Notes: generated from the letters alone by a model not told the origin. Positions 8,670 through 17,957 are shown, numbered from the stretch's first letter. The stretch is 31,732 bases of DNA from Chrysochromulina tobinii (GCA_001275005.1 JWZX01001598.1:1-31732); one strand, 5' to 3'. A program made the numbers and translations.

Positions 8670-9563
8670 ATGCCATCTCTCTCCGTCTGTTGGGGATCTC
8701 GCTGCGCAGGCCGCCCGCCGCCGAAGGTAGAGTGTCCGTCGGGCTCTCTGTGTTCATCCTATGCTGGCGTTGGACTTGTTGTGCAGCTTTATCTAGCCGT
8801 GCTCATAGCAGCCATCGTCTTACGGTGCCTGCGCTCTCCTCAACCAGCAGCTGCAAACGATGAGGCTCGCAGCCAGCAAGTGAAACGCGCGCCAACAGAT
8901 GAGGCTCGCCGCCTGCAAGTGAAACGCGCGTCAGTGAACTCGCAGCCATCCGTCTCAGAACCGACTGCGACGCCGCCACCGTGGTGGCTTGCCTGCATTC
9001 CAAAAGCGTTGCCAGTGCCAGAGCCTGAAGTGACTTCAGTCCCAGATGCAGATGATGTCGTGGACCTCGTGCCGCCGCTCCACTTGCCCTTCCTCGATGT
9101 GACCGTCGAGACGCGTACTGCGCTCCCCTTCCCTCTGTTGACCGTTCAGACGAACGGCGAAGGCTACGGCCCACCCGAAGTGGCCATGGCAGACGGCAAG
9201 AGGATGATCAATTACGTGCTCGCCTTCGTGACGACGGCGCAGCCCTTTGTTGTCATGTATGACTTCCGGAGCAGTCGCTGGCCGCCCATGGCGCTCTGCC
9301 AGCTCGGTTTCCGCGAGGCGGACAAGGCGCAGAAACCGTGGGACGCGTCGGTTCAGGGCATCGTGATTGTATTCGACTCTTCTATCGTGCGCTACTTCCT
9401 CTCTTTCATGATCGGAGTGCTCAAGCCGCCGCAGCCCATCGCCTTCTGCAGCACGCCCGAGGACGCCCTCGTCTTCCTCGGCGGCATCGAGCCGAAGGCA
9501 AGGGTATTCGAATGCCAGAGCGGGCGCAGCGCCGACAGCGAGCAGCCCGAGCATGGATCCTGA
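8670..9563 (+). CDS. Membrane-anchored protein with possible STAS/SpoIIAA-like domain
   Basis: From the ATG at 8670 the product is 297 residues. An earlier in-frame ATG at 8535 adds 45 residues from AT-rich, leader-like DNA. One strong membrane helix lies at about 33-54 (GVGLVVQLYLAVLIAAIVL). A basic linker (63-89) holds a 13-residue direct duplication, DEAR-x-x-QVKRA. The C-terminal half (about 178-272) alternates strands and helices: FVVMYDFRSSRWPP, a WDASVQGIVIVFDSS segment and TPEDALVFL. This is similar to SpoIIAA/STAS-type folds, where the first strand carries the D-x-R element. That resemblance is by pattern only, and I do not recognise the gene. Likely topology is a single-pass protein with a soluble C-terminal domain. 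Confidence 0.55.
   Translation: MPSLSVCWGSRCAGRPPPKVECPSGSLCSSYAGVGLVVQLYLAVLIAAIVLRCLRSPQPAAANDEARSQQVKRAPTDEARRLQVKRASVNSQPSVSEPTATPPPWWLACIPKALPVPEPEVTSVPDADDVVDLVPPLHLPFLDVTVETRTALPFPLLTVQTNGEGYGPPEVAMADGKRMINYVLAFVTTAQPFVVMYDFRSSRWPPMALCQLGFREADKAQKPWDASVQGIVIVFDSSIVRYFLSFMIGVLKPPQPIAFCSTPEDALVFLGGIEPKARVFECQSGRSADSEQPEHGS
8859..8936 (+). repeat. Two-copy 39-bp tandem repeat inside a coding region
   Basis: Two in-frame 39-base units (8859-8897 and 8898-8936) both begin GATGAGGCTCGC and share GCAAGTGAAACGCGCG. They encode DEARSQQVKRAPT and DEARRLQVKRASV. The differences show that the duplication is not brand new. Confidence 0.7.
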
Positions 9564-9634
9564 CACATCTGTGGCGAAAGAGCCCCATCTGCAGTTGGAG
9601 GCGAACGGTGGTACAGTAAGAGGCTTTTGTTTGA

Positions 9635-9640
9635 AATAAA
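9635..9640 (+). terminator. Possible polyadenylation signal AATAAA
   Basis: An AATAAA hexamer lies 72 bases after the stop of the STAS-like gene, in a T-rich stretch. Algal poly(A) signals are variable, so this is only a candidate. Confidence 0.3.
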
Positions 9641-9847
9641 CCATCACTATTGAACCGCCGGCTCACGACGACGCGCTTGTGGAGTACTCATCGGTTTTTC
9701 ACCGATTGCATCCCGGCCCGCAGTCCGATGTCGTGTGGCGATCGCAACCCAGTATGTTCCCACGGGGGGCAAAGCTCCTAGCAGCTTTTGCGCCATTGCG
9801 AGTATTTTCACAGTCCATGCTTATGATTCACACCCAATATTTTTGAT

Positions 9848-11782
9848 ATGGCTGTCCAAGTCATCCGAAGCAGGCAGGAGGGCGACTGGCCGTCCCCATT
9901 CACTATCGGCAAGCCGCACCGGCTCGCGGCAGAGCGGCAGCAGCGTCTACAATCGCTCACGCTCGATCTGGGCGGGCCGGTTCTCGCTGCGGCGGCCTCC
10001 GCCGCCGCTGTGGCTGCCAGCTTACGATGGCCAGGCCCTGCACCCGTCCCCGAGGGTCCGACGTCAACGAGCCTCGCCGAGGCGCAGCGGCTCGCCAATA
10101 TTCTCGCCATTGAGGAGGATGCGCATGAAGCGCAGCTCGCCGTCGCGCGCAGCCGCTGGATTGCAGAGCGACGTGAGGCTGCGATCGCCGACCAGGACCA
10201 GCTCACGCTGGTCGAGCGGCGCCGGCTGGTCAACCAGCAAGCCCGTTGGCGGCGACGGCGGGAGCGCTGGGAGCGCGAGGAAGAGGAGCGCCTCGCCCAC
10301 CTTCCGCCAGCCTTCGACAAGGAGGCTCAGACTACTGACGATGCACGCGCCGAGCTACCGCCCGGGATCGAGATGCAGTCTCAGACTGCGGGCGACGAGC
10401 GCGCCGAGCTGCTGGCGCCGACGGCGGTGCGGCCGCTCGCCGTCGCTCTGGCGACCGTGCGCGCCCGGCCTGCCCGGGAAGACGAGGCTGCATCGGCGCA
10501 GGAGGCGCCGCGGACGCCACCAAAGGTCATCCACGCCCTCGCTCACCGTGCTCTCGATCCGCCCAAACCAGCGGAGACGCAGACGCCCGCGCCGACGCAG
10601 ACTGTGGCGGCCACAACCCAGACCGTGGCCGCGCCGGCCGCGGCACCGGAGCCGCCGTCTGCCGATGCGGCAGCGCCGGTGGCAGCTGCAGCCGCGCCAG
10701 CGCGCCCCGAGAAGTCTGCGGGATTGTCAGTGGTCGCGAACGTGCTCGATTCGCCGGTGAGTAGTGCTCCGCCCTCCGCGGTCAAGCGCGCGCCACCGGT
10801 GAATCTCGACCTCAACTCCTCCGTCGACTGGGTCAGCCTCTCGCGCGCGATCGAGGAGGGTCAGGGGCAGTCGCTCGGCAGTGGTCCGTTGGCCCTGGAG
10901 GCGGCGCAGATCGTGCGCGGCAAGTCGATCGCCGAGGGCGCGTTCGCAGAGGTCTTCCGGGGGCTGCTGTGGGGGCAGCGGGTGGCCGTCAAGCAGCTCA
11001 AGACGGATCGTGAGGGCGCCGACAAGGAATCCCTAGAGCGCGAGCTGCGGCATGAGACGCGTATCCTCGCAGCACTCTCACACCCGTGCATCCTGACCCT
11101 AATTGGGTACACCGCTCAGCCGGCGCAGATTGTTCTCGAGGTGCTCGACGGCACTGTGTACGATCTCGTTCGCAAGCATGGCACGGAACAGTGTGACGGC
11201 GGCATGCTCGGCCCACTCATCGACATTCTCTCGGGCTGCGCGTACCTGCATGCATGCAAACCACCGCTGCTGCACCGCGATCTCAAGCCCCCCAATGTAC
11301 TCCATGATGAGAAGCTTCGGTGCAAGCTTTGCGACTTTGGCACGGCGCTCGAGCTCAAGCCGCCGCCGGCGCCCCAGCCGACGGAATGGATCGGCTCGCA
11401 GCTCTACGTGGCGCCCGAGGTTGACAAGGGGTTGCCGTACGGTCTGCCTGCGGACGTCTTCTCCTTCGGCGTGCTCGCATATGAGCTGTATCACCTCAAG
11501 GGCACCGGCGTCGATTTCTACGGCGACGGCGACCTCTTCGAGGGCGGCGGTCTCTTTGAGGGGCTCGAGGTGATCCGCGCGCCCATCCTGAAGGAGACGC
11601 CCGAGCTGCCCGTGCGCCCGAGCGCGTGCGACGCCGATCCGGTGTGGGAGCTCCTCGGGGAGTGCCTCGCATTCGACCCAGGGAAGCGACCTACCTTTGC
11701 GCAGGCAGCGCAGCGTATGGGAGTCGTGAGGCAGGCGGCTAGCAGCACGCTCACCACTTGGCTAGGGGTGGCGAAATCATAG
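9848..11782 (+). CDS. TKL-like protein kinase with long disordered N-terminal half
   Basis: A 644-residue Ser/Thr (TKL-like) kinase. The kinase domain is about 353-630. Visible landmarks are the ATP lysine K382 in VAVKQLK, a C-helix glutamate in HETRIL, the catalytic loop LHRDLKPPN (H476, D478), DFG at 496-498, the APE motif at 522-524 and a late R-P-T-F of the kind that closes TKL kinases. The nucleotide loop reads A-E-G-A-F-A-E-V (362-369), so the first and third glycines of the usual G-x-G-x-x-G are alanines; activity is likely but the loop is unusual. The N-terminal 350 residues hold a charged helix (about 105-155, RRRRERWEREEEE) and a long Ala/Pro/Thr-rich linker with TQT repeats. No membrane segment or receptor domain is seen. 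The substrate is unknown. The gene converges on the zinc-finger gene. Confidence 0.9.
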   Translation: MAVQVIRSRQEGDWPSPFTIGKPHRLAAERQQRLQSLTLDLGGPVLAAAASAAAVAASLRWPGPAPVPEGPTSTSLAEAQRLANILAIEEDAHEAQLAVARSRWIAERREAAIADQDQLTLVERRRLVNQQARWRRRRERWEREEEERLAHLPPAFDKEAQTTDDARAELPPGIEMQSQTAGDERAELLAPTAVRPLAVALATVRARPAREDEAASAQEAPRTPPKVIHALAHRALDPPKPAETQTPAPTQTVAATTQTVAAPAAAPEPPSADAAAPVAAAAAPARPEKSAGLSVVANVLDSPVSSAPPSAVKRAPPVNLDLNSSVDWVSLSRAIEEGQGQSLGSGPLALEAAQIVRGKSIAEGAFAEVFRGLLWGQRVAVKQLKTDREGADKESLERELRHETRILAALSHPCILTLIGYTAQPAQIVLEVLDGTVYDLVRKHGTEQCDGGMLGPLIDILSGCAYLHACKPPLLHRDLKPPNVLHDEKLRCKLCDFGTALELKPPPAPQPTEWIGSQLYVAPEVDKGLPYGLPADVFSFGVLAYELYHLKGTGVDFYGDGDLFEGGGLFEGLEVIRAPILKETPELPVRPSACDADPVWELLGECLAFDPGKRPTFAQAAQRMGVVRQAASSTLTTWLGVAKS

Positions 11783-12261
11783 GGACACGTTTGGCGGTCC
11801 GACACAGCCCCGCCCACATGACGACGTTACCTCACTGCGTGTAACGTACACTTAGAACGTCGCGACGCGTGGTCCCGCGTATCCGCGTAACGTACGAATA
11901 GACGAGATAGCTGCGCGCATGCTGGTTTTCGGCGTGGTTTAAATTTATAAATGTTAAAAAGATTCCGCGGACCGCGCGTGCGCGCGGCGGGTGCGCACGG
12001 GCTCGGGGCTGCGGTCCGGTGGTCGGTCGATCACGCACGGGGGCTGACGGCATCACGCGGACCCGGGGACGACCGCCCGTTACCAGCACGCTAAGGCCTA
12101 AGCGCCCCGGGCCCGGCCCGGCCCGCCGCTCGGCCCCTCCCGCCGCGCGACCGGGGCCCGTAACGTCGACGGTCGAGACGCCGCGTTTTCGTCGGACTTC
12201 GTTTGAATTTGAACGCTCCTCGTAAATGTACCGCGCCGCGCCGCGCCACCACGCCGCGTAA
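11783..12261. other. Spacer between convergent genes with an extreme-GC block
   Basis: No gene is recognisable. An AT-rich stretch (about 11938-11962, with TTTATAAATG) adjoins a block of about 240 bases that is very rich in G, C and CpG (about 11965-12205). The block contains CGGACCGC and its reverse complement GCGGTCCG, and the self-complementary GGGCCCGGCCC type. TAACGTAC occurs twice near 11841 and 11888. Confidence 0.55.
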
Positions 12262-12927
12262 TTACAAAGGTGCTTGCCAGTCTATCATGTCCCTATACTT
12301 TGCCAGGAGATGCATGAACTTGCACGAGGAGCCACGGTTGCATGCGCCGAGCTGGAACGCGTCACACAGCTTGGGCTTTCGAGATGCCCCAGCCTCGCCT
12401 CCAGAGCCTCTGCCCTTGCCCTTGCCATCGCCCCTCCCCTTGCCCTTGCCATCGCCCCTCCCTATGCCCTTGCCATCGCCCCTCCCTATGCCCTTGCCTC
12501 GACTATTCGTGGCCTCTGGCCCAACGCCGACGTCCATGTCGTCGGCCTTATCGTCGGCCTTGCGCCCTAAGCGATTCTTCTTGAACTGTGCGCAGCCGTC
12601 ACATCGTGTCTTCTCAACGTTGCCAAAGCCACGAACGGCGAGTTGATGCTGCTGCTTCGCCGAGAAGACAAATGGGCTCCCACAGTCACGGCACGTGATC
12701 GTCTTCGGAACGTAGCCTTCCACAGCCTCGCTGGCAGAATGCGTCTCCAGAGGCCGCGCACGCAGCTTTTCATCCTTCCGCTGGCGCGCTTTGTCAACAA
12801 ACACGACGTGCTCCTCCGGATGTTGCAGTTCCCGATACTCTGGCACCGGAAGGGCCATGGCGAACATGTCATCCTCTGCTGCTGGCGCACTAAGCTCTTG
12901 ATCGCGCTGTCGCTTTTTGGCTGCCAT
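12262..12927 (-). CDS. Zinc-ribbon and CCCH zinc-finger protein with GKG repeats
   Basis: I chose the ATG at 12927 because it has A at -3 and G at +4, and the longer in-frame start at 13026 lies in repeated spacer DNA. The product is 221 residues. The middle holds a zinc ribbon: C79-x2-C82 in ITCRDCGSPFVFS and C109-x2-C112 in TRCDGC, similar to the probable zinc-ribbon family whose members read CxxCG-x-x-FxFS. A low-complexity segment (144-175) repeats GRGDGKGK or GKGIGRGD, a glycine-basic stretch typical of RNA-binding proteins. The C-terminus carries a CCCH finger, C188-x7-C196-x5-C202-x3-H206, a class that usually binds single-stranded RNA. A role in RNA metabolism is inferred; no named orthologue is recognised. 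It is divergent from the large coiled-coil gene. Confidence 0.85.
   Translation of the reverse strand: MAAKKRQRDQELSAPAAEDDMFAMALPVPEYRELQHPEEHVVFVDKARQRKDEKLRARPLETHSASEAVEGYVPKTITCRDCGSPFVFSAKQQHQLAVRGFGNVEKTRCDGCAQFKKNRLGRKADDKADDMDVGVGPEATNSRGKGIGRGDGKGIGRGDGKGKGRGDGKGKGRGSGGEAGASRKPKLCDAFQLGACNRGSSCKFMHLLAKYRDMIDWQAPL
12403..12498 (-). repeat. 24-bp minisatellite encoding GKG/GRGD repeats
   Basis: About four in-frame copies of a 24-base unit (plus-strand CCCTTGCCATCGCCCCTCCC followed by four more bases) encode GKGIGRGD or GKGKGRGD. Copies are nearly identical in DNA, so the array is young and its length may vary between strains. Confidence 0.85.
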
Positions 12928-13404
12928 AATGTTCTGTGGCACACACACGAGAGGTTCACGAGAGGGTGAGCAAGCGCCAAGCGGCCGGCGCGGGGATGCG
13001 GGGAGCACACTATGCGGGGAGCACACTATGCGGGGACATCCAGAAATCTTGGAGGTTGGAGCTCAGACATCGGTATAGATGACGGTCAGCAGATGGCTGT
13101 GCCATTTGATGTTTGCATAGGTCCTCAGGGCTCCTTGTGTTGCCGCGCAATGCGGGCGACACAAGCACACTCCGCAACACAAGCAACACAAGGCGACACA
13201 AGCATGCGGGGCGGCGGGCGGCTGAGGAGCAGAGGTCCACTCATGACGTGCGCGTACTTTTTGGTCACGTGACTGTGCATTCACGCGAAGTGCGGCGCGC
13301 GCCGCGCCGCTGTTTGCGCCCATCGGCAAGCAATCGGTTGTCAATGTGCAGGCTACATGTACTAAGCGCCCCATTTTCGCGAATTGTGTCGGTCGTCAGT
13401 CCCG
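12928..13404. other. Divergent spacer, probable shared promoter region with short repeats
   Basis: The 477 bases between two divergent genes should hold both promoters. A 16-base unit ATGCGGGGAGCACACT is repeated in tandem at 12996-13011 and 13012-13027, followed by a partial third copy. CACAAGC-type heptamers recur between 13160 and 13205. No clear TATA box or coding frame is seen. Confidence 0.5.
12996..13035 (+). repeat. 16-bp tandem repeat, two and a half copies
   Basis: ATGCGGGGAGCACACT occurs twice head to tail, then ATGCGGGG again. It lies in the divergent spacer, upstream of the zinc-finger gene. Confidence 0.85.
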
Positions 13405-16358
13405 ATGTCAGAAGAGATGCAGATGATCGTGCTGCCCGAAGCGGACCGATCACGTAGCCTGATGCGCGCGGCCGAGCAGCAGGCTCTTTATGATCTTCAA
13501 ACCCGCATGGAGGGCCTCGACCATTTGTACTGCGTGCAGCTAGCCGAGTCTGAGTCGTCGTCGCTGCTCGTCGAGATCGAAGATGCGATCAGGTCGCATG
13601 CGGGCTCCTCCGCGGTGACGACTTCCAAGGCCCGCGAGCTGCTGCGCGCGCCGCTCGACGCACTCGCAGGCCGTGTGCGCGGCCTGCTGGTCAAGCATGG
13701 CACCGATGAGGCTGAGGCCATCAAGCGTGCCCTTGCCGGGCTCGCGTCCGACCTGACGGCCGTCCAGGAGCAGGAGCTGCGCCGGTTGCGCGAGAGCCTC
13801 AATCACGCCAAGCGTCTCGCCGAGGCCCAAAACGAGCGCATCCGCCGCTCGATGAAGACGCAGCTGCTCCAGATACGGGACAACCTGCGGCGCGAGTACA
13901 ACAAACAAGTCGAGGAGGCACAGGAGAAGCAGCGCGAGGCGGAGACGGCGGCGGCAGCGGCGGCAGAGCGGCACCCGACGCTCGACACGCAGGCGCTTCT
14001 CGAAGAGCGCGTCGCGCTGCGCCTACAGGTCGAGTCCCTCACAAAACAGCTGCAGGAGCACGAGCGCGAGTCCAAACAAACGATCACGCACCAGTCGGAA
14101 GCACGCATGGAGGCGGAGAGGCGCGCGGCGTTCGCGCGCCGCTGTCTCGACGAGCAGACGGAGAAGCTCACGCAGGTCACCGACGACTTGCGCGCCGCCA
14201 TCCTCACGGGCCGTCGGCAAAGCGAGGAGTACGCGACGTCGCAGTCCGCCCTCCGGCAGGCCCAGGCGCAGCTTGAGAGCTTGAGGATGAAGATGATGGC
14301 GGATCGGGAGGCGCAACGCGAGCAGGGCGCGTCGAGTGCGCCTCCGCCGCACCAGCTGGGCAGCCTGTCGCGGAGCTCTTCGTCGCGTGACTTCGACGAG
14401 GGCGGCGATGGCAGCCAGGCTATGCGCTGGGCCTCCTCACTGCGCGGGGACAAGGAGCCTTCGCCGCACCCACACGCGCCACCGACGCGCGCGGCGGCAG
14501 CGGCGCCGCCGCCCCGGCCCTCAAGCGCCGCGCCGTCGAGCGCCGTACCAAGCGCGCGGCGCACGACGGTCGCCGAGCTTCCAGAGCCTCGCGAGGGTCC
14601 GACCGTTGTGCTCGATTCGGCGCAGGCGAAGGCGCAGGCACAAGCGCAGCTGCTGGCAGCTACCTACTGGCCACCGCTCGATGCCGCCGCTGCCGGTGCG
14701 CCCACTGTCGCTGCCCCCTCCCCGAGGAGAGAGAGTGCGCATGCAAGGGCTCAACACGACGCCCCCACCCCGAGGAGAGAGAGCGCCCACTCCGAGATAA
14801 ACTCCGAGGTCGCCGCGCACTGCCCGAGGAGAGAGAGCGCCCACTCCGCGCCCCTCGCGGCCGCGGGCCACACGAAGCTCAAGGATCGGCCGCTCAACAC
14901 AGCGCTCGCCTCAGCACTGACCATCTCGGGTAACATGAAGCTCAACACAGCGCTCGACATCGATTGGGAGCGCTTGCCCGAAAGCTGGCGCGAGGCGCTG
15001 CTGTCGCTGTCGGATGAGGAGATGCAGGAGCTATCGGCAGGCTTGCACCCACCCGACACGTGGCCGCCCGAGCTGCGCGAGCTCGTGCTGACCGCGCAGC
15101 CGCATCCATCATCGGACTCCAGCGCTGCGTCCTCGTACCTAACGTATCCGCCGCGGCTGAGCTCGGCAACGGCATCGCACCCCTCGAGCGTTCTCTCGCA
15201 CTCTGCGCGCCCAAGTGCAGGCTCCGCGCGCAATGCCGTCTCCGAGGTGCGCGCCGCGTCGGTGCGCGCCGTCTCGGCGCCGCCCTGCTCAGCGCCAGCG
15301 CGCGAAACGCCCTCCTGCCGTCGCCCCTCCGCCGGCCCCTACACCGCGGCGGGTGCCCGCGATAGCGCGGGCACGCTGCGGGATCGCCTCCGCATGGTCG
15401 CGGAGAGCAGTCCACGAGGCGATGCCCACGCGGCGCAGGCGGCAGCCCTCTCAGCCAAACTCTCGGAGATGGCTCTAGAGGGCGTGGCTGTCGGCAGCAG
15501 AGGCGAGCGCTCCGCGCGCTCGGCGTCTCACTCGTTCACACCGGCCGTGGAGTCGCTCATCGGCGTAGTCGATGGCGCGACGACCCAGACGCCGGCGCGG
15601 GGTGAGCCGATGCCTGTCGGGGGGCCCTCCCCGAGGAGAGAGACCGCGCATAAAAGTGCTCAACACGACGCCCCCACCCCGATGCCTGTCGGGGGGCCCT
15701 TGCATCCCCACTCCGTCCCACCCGCCACGTGGCCTGACGGCACGGAGGTCTTCCAACACGGCGGGAAGCTCTATCAGGACGCGCTGCGGAATATCTATGG
15801 CCGATCGGTTAGGGCTGCTCAGTCGGCCTCTCACCGCAGCGAGGTACGATTGAGCGTGAGCCGTGTGGCCGCGGTCTCGCGAACGCCTTGTGCCACGGTG
15901 CCGATGAACATGCGCGCGACGCACGATTTTCATGCGCCCGCGCCGCCGGCGACGAAGTGTCTCGACGGAAGGACGGCGATGGCCGCGATGGCCGACGAGT
16001 GGAACGTCCGCAAGCCCACACCGTTGGGCTCTGGCGCGCCGCCTAGCCGCCACGGAGGGCTTGATCAGAGGGAGTCCACGCAGACGGGCGAGCCGCCTCT
16101 TTCGCTCGTGGAGCAGATGCGCTCAAGGTCCGCAGCGCTTGAGGCTCTGGTGGATGTGCGCACCGGCGAGGCGATGAAAGCGCTTGCCGCCTCGGAGCGC
16201 AGCGCGGTGCAGCGCTCGGTGCAGCGCTCGGAGGCGACCCATCTGGTGGCGGCAGCGGCGGCAGCGACCGCGGCGGAGATGCGTCGCAAGGCCGCGTCCG
16301 CGGCCCCCTCCCTCCCGACCGCGCCAATGGACGTCTATCACATCGCCGAGCAGCACGT

Positions 16359-16402
<44 letters not shown>

Positions 16403-16467
16403 CCAAGGCGGCGCGCCCCGGCGAGAAGCGCATCCCCACGACCGTTGGGCTGAACTTTGTGCGGTGA
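13405..16467 (+). CDS. Large coiled-coil protein with RRES repeats and polyglutamine
   Basis: The first ATG in frame is at 13405, giving 1020 residues. Residues about 110-305 are a long charged coiled coil (for example RRLRESLNHAKRLAEAQNER, KQVEEAQEKQREAE, QSALRQAQAQLESL). The rest is mostly disordered, rich in Ala, Ser, Pro and Arg. A short helical block (about 510-560, WERLPESWREALLSLSDEEM) may be folded. The motif P-R-R-E-S/T-A-H occurs four times, at about 441, 458, 475 and 744; R-R-x-S/T is the consensus of basophilic kinases such as PKA. A run of 14 glutamines (986-999) lies near the C-terminus. No motor, membrane or enzyme domain is visible. A structural or centrosomal/flagellar role is plausible from composition only; I do not recognise an orthologue. 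Confidence 0.8.
14715..14845 (+). repeat. In-frame repeats around CCGAGGAGAGAGAG, first cluster
   Basis: Three copies of CCGAGGAGAGAGAG followed by [T/C]GCNCA encode PRRESAH. The segment from CCCTCCCCGAGGAGAGAGA to CTCAACACGACGCCCCCACC recurs about 0.9 kb downstream at 15626-15682. Confidence 0.75.
15606..15702 (+). repeat. Second copy of the RRES-type repeat, framed by a 20-bp direct repeat
   Basis: ATGCCTGTCGGGGGGCCCT is found at about 15610 and again at about 15681. Between them is a copy of the upstream block with AACACGACGCCCCCACCCCG. The near identity at DNA level points to recent duplication inside the gene. Confidence 0.75.
16360..16401 (+). repeat. (CAG)14 microsatellite encoding polyglutamine
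   Basis: Fourteen uninterrupted CAG codons. A pure run of this kind is expected to vary in length by slippage. Confidence 0.97.
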
Positions 16468-16804
16468 CTCTGTAGACTTAGTTTCGCGCTTCAGCTGCTG
16501 CTTGACCCCAACGCTTTACGGTTAAGCGGCCGGGAACCACCATGTGAAGAGACTGTCGCGGAGCCACAGTATCCGTGTATCCCAGCCAGGGGGAAGGGTT
16601 ATGCGGGGAGATGTCTCCCACAAGGGGGATTCTCGAAGTTAGTCGATGCGCATCCTGATTAAATCCCAACGGAGATACTACTGAGGAAGACGAGCACTCC
16701 CGCAGTTTTGTTGTTTTGGGCAAGTCCTCGCGACAGTCCCCCAGACTCCGACACTGGTTCCCGGACTCCGACTGAATTGCCGATTCCCATCTGACGGTAG
16801 CACG
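16468..16804. other. Spacer, no gene seen
   Basis: 337 bases between two plus-strand genes, lower in GC than the coding parts. They should hold the 3' end of the coiled-coil gene and the promoter of the transporter. I see no conserved element. Confidence 0.5.
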
Positions 16805-17899
16805 ATGAACTCCTTCCGACCCCTCGAAGCCTTCATCGGCGGCCTCTTCATCGGCACTGCATGCGGTGTGTACATGCTCTTCTCCCGCCGTATTGCCGGC
16901 TGCTCGGGCTCCATGAAGGCCGTCCTCCACGCCCTCGCCCTCGGCCGTCGCGAAATCTCCAAGATTGCCTTCACTGGCGGCCTGCTCGCAGGCGGCGCCC
17001 TCATGCAGGCGTTGCTGCCTTCAAGCTTTTCGGCTCCGCCAGCTCCCTCACTAGTGCTCGCGTTTGCGGGCTTCGCCGTCGGTATCGGCACCGCGCTTGC
17101 GAATGGGTGCACCAGCGGCCACGGCCTGTGCGGCCTCTCGCGCCTGTCCTTTCGCTCTCTCATGGCGGTGCCGATCTTCATGGTGACCGCCAGCCTCACC
17201 ACGACGATTACCGACGTCACCACGGCGATCAAAAGCGGCGGTCCGCTTGGCACCATCTTGCCCATCGGTGCTACACCGACCTCGACCTCCGTGCTCGCCG
17301 CCCAGCTTGCCGGCGGCCTGGCCCTCGCTCTTGCCGCCGGCCTCGCACTCCTCCCAGCTAAGTCGACTGCCAAGGAGGCCTACTTGGGACTGTGGAGCGG
17401 CGGATGCTTCGCGATCGGGCTCACCATCGGCGGCATGGTGCGCCCAAGTGTCGTTCTAGGCGCGCTCGGTCCCGCCGCCTTCGACGGCACGCTCTGGGTT
17501 CTCTTCTGCACAGCGCTCGCCACGACCTTCGTGGCCTTCCGGGTCGCCGCGCGCGTGGGCGTTCAAGAGGCGAGCGTGTGGGGAGCGGCGTCGCCCGCCC
17601 CTGTTGACCGCGCGCTGCTGATCGGGTCGGTCTTCTTTGGCGTCGGATGGGGCGCGACCGGTCTGTGCCCCGGCCCGCTGCTCGTTGGCGTCGGTGCTTC
17701 AGGTGCGCCCGGCCTGCTGCTCATGCTGTTTGCGGCGGCGCTCGGCATGGCGCTCGCGAACCCGATCAGCAAGGCGGCCGGGGTGGCGATGGAGTGCATG
17801 CTGCGGAAGCGGCGGCTGGGGAAGGTATTCCCGGAGGCACCGCGCCTCAAAGAGCTGGAGGTGAGCCACGAGGTCGGCAAGCCATCCGATCAGCAATAG
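16805..17899 (+). CDS. YeeE/YedE (TsuA-type) sulfur transporter
   Basis: A 364-residue integral membrane protein. Bacterial YeeE/YedE proteins import thiosulfate or related sulfur compounds. Both halves of the inverted repeat are present: G-x-A-L-A-NGCTSGHGLCGLSRLSFRS at 96-118 and the matching GVGWGATGLCPGP at 279-291. Conserved cysteines thought to relay the sulfur anion in this family are visible at C33 (AGCSG), C102 and C288, with C109 besides. Hydrophobic segments suggest about nine or ten spans. There is no obvious targeting sequence before the first span, so plasma membrane or an organelle envelope cannot be decided. The C-terminal 45 residues are hydrophilic. The family is mainly bacterial; an uninterrupted alga-style, GC-rich copy suggests old transfer. 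It could feed sulfur assimilation, but no neighbour shares that role. Confidence 0.93.
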   Translation: MNSFRPLEAFIGGLFIGTACGVYMLFSRRIAGCSGSMKAVLHALALGRREISKIAFTGGLLAGGALMQALLPSSFSAPPAPSLVLAFAGFAVGIGTALANGCTSGHGLCGLSRLSFRSLMAVPIFMVTASLTTTITDVTTAIKSGGPLGTILPIGATPTSTSVLAAQLAGGLALALAAGLALLPAKSTAKEAYLGLWSGGCFAIGLTIGGMVRPSVVLGALGPAAFDGTLWVLFCTALATTFVAFRVAARVGVQEASVWGAASPAPVDRALLIGSVFFGVGWGATGLCPGPLLVGVGASGAPGLLLMLFAAALGMALANPISKAAGVAMECMLRKRRLGKVFPEAPRLKELEVSHEVGKPSDQQ

Positions 17900-17957
17900 A
17901 TGCCCGCGTGCTCGTATGCCCCGGATGAGTTCCGACGAGCCCTGAATCACGTGCATA

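Noticed and set aside
12928-13026. Longer N-terminus of the zinc-finger protein
   Set aside because: The added 33 residues come from repeated spacer DNA, and the ATG at 12927 has better context.
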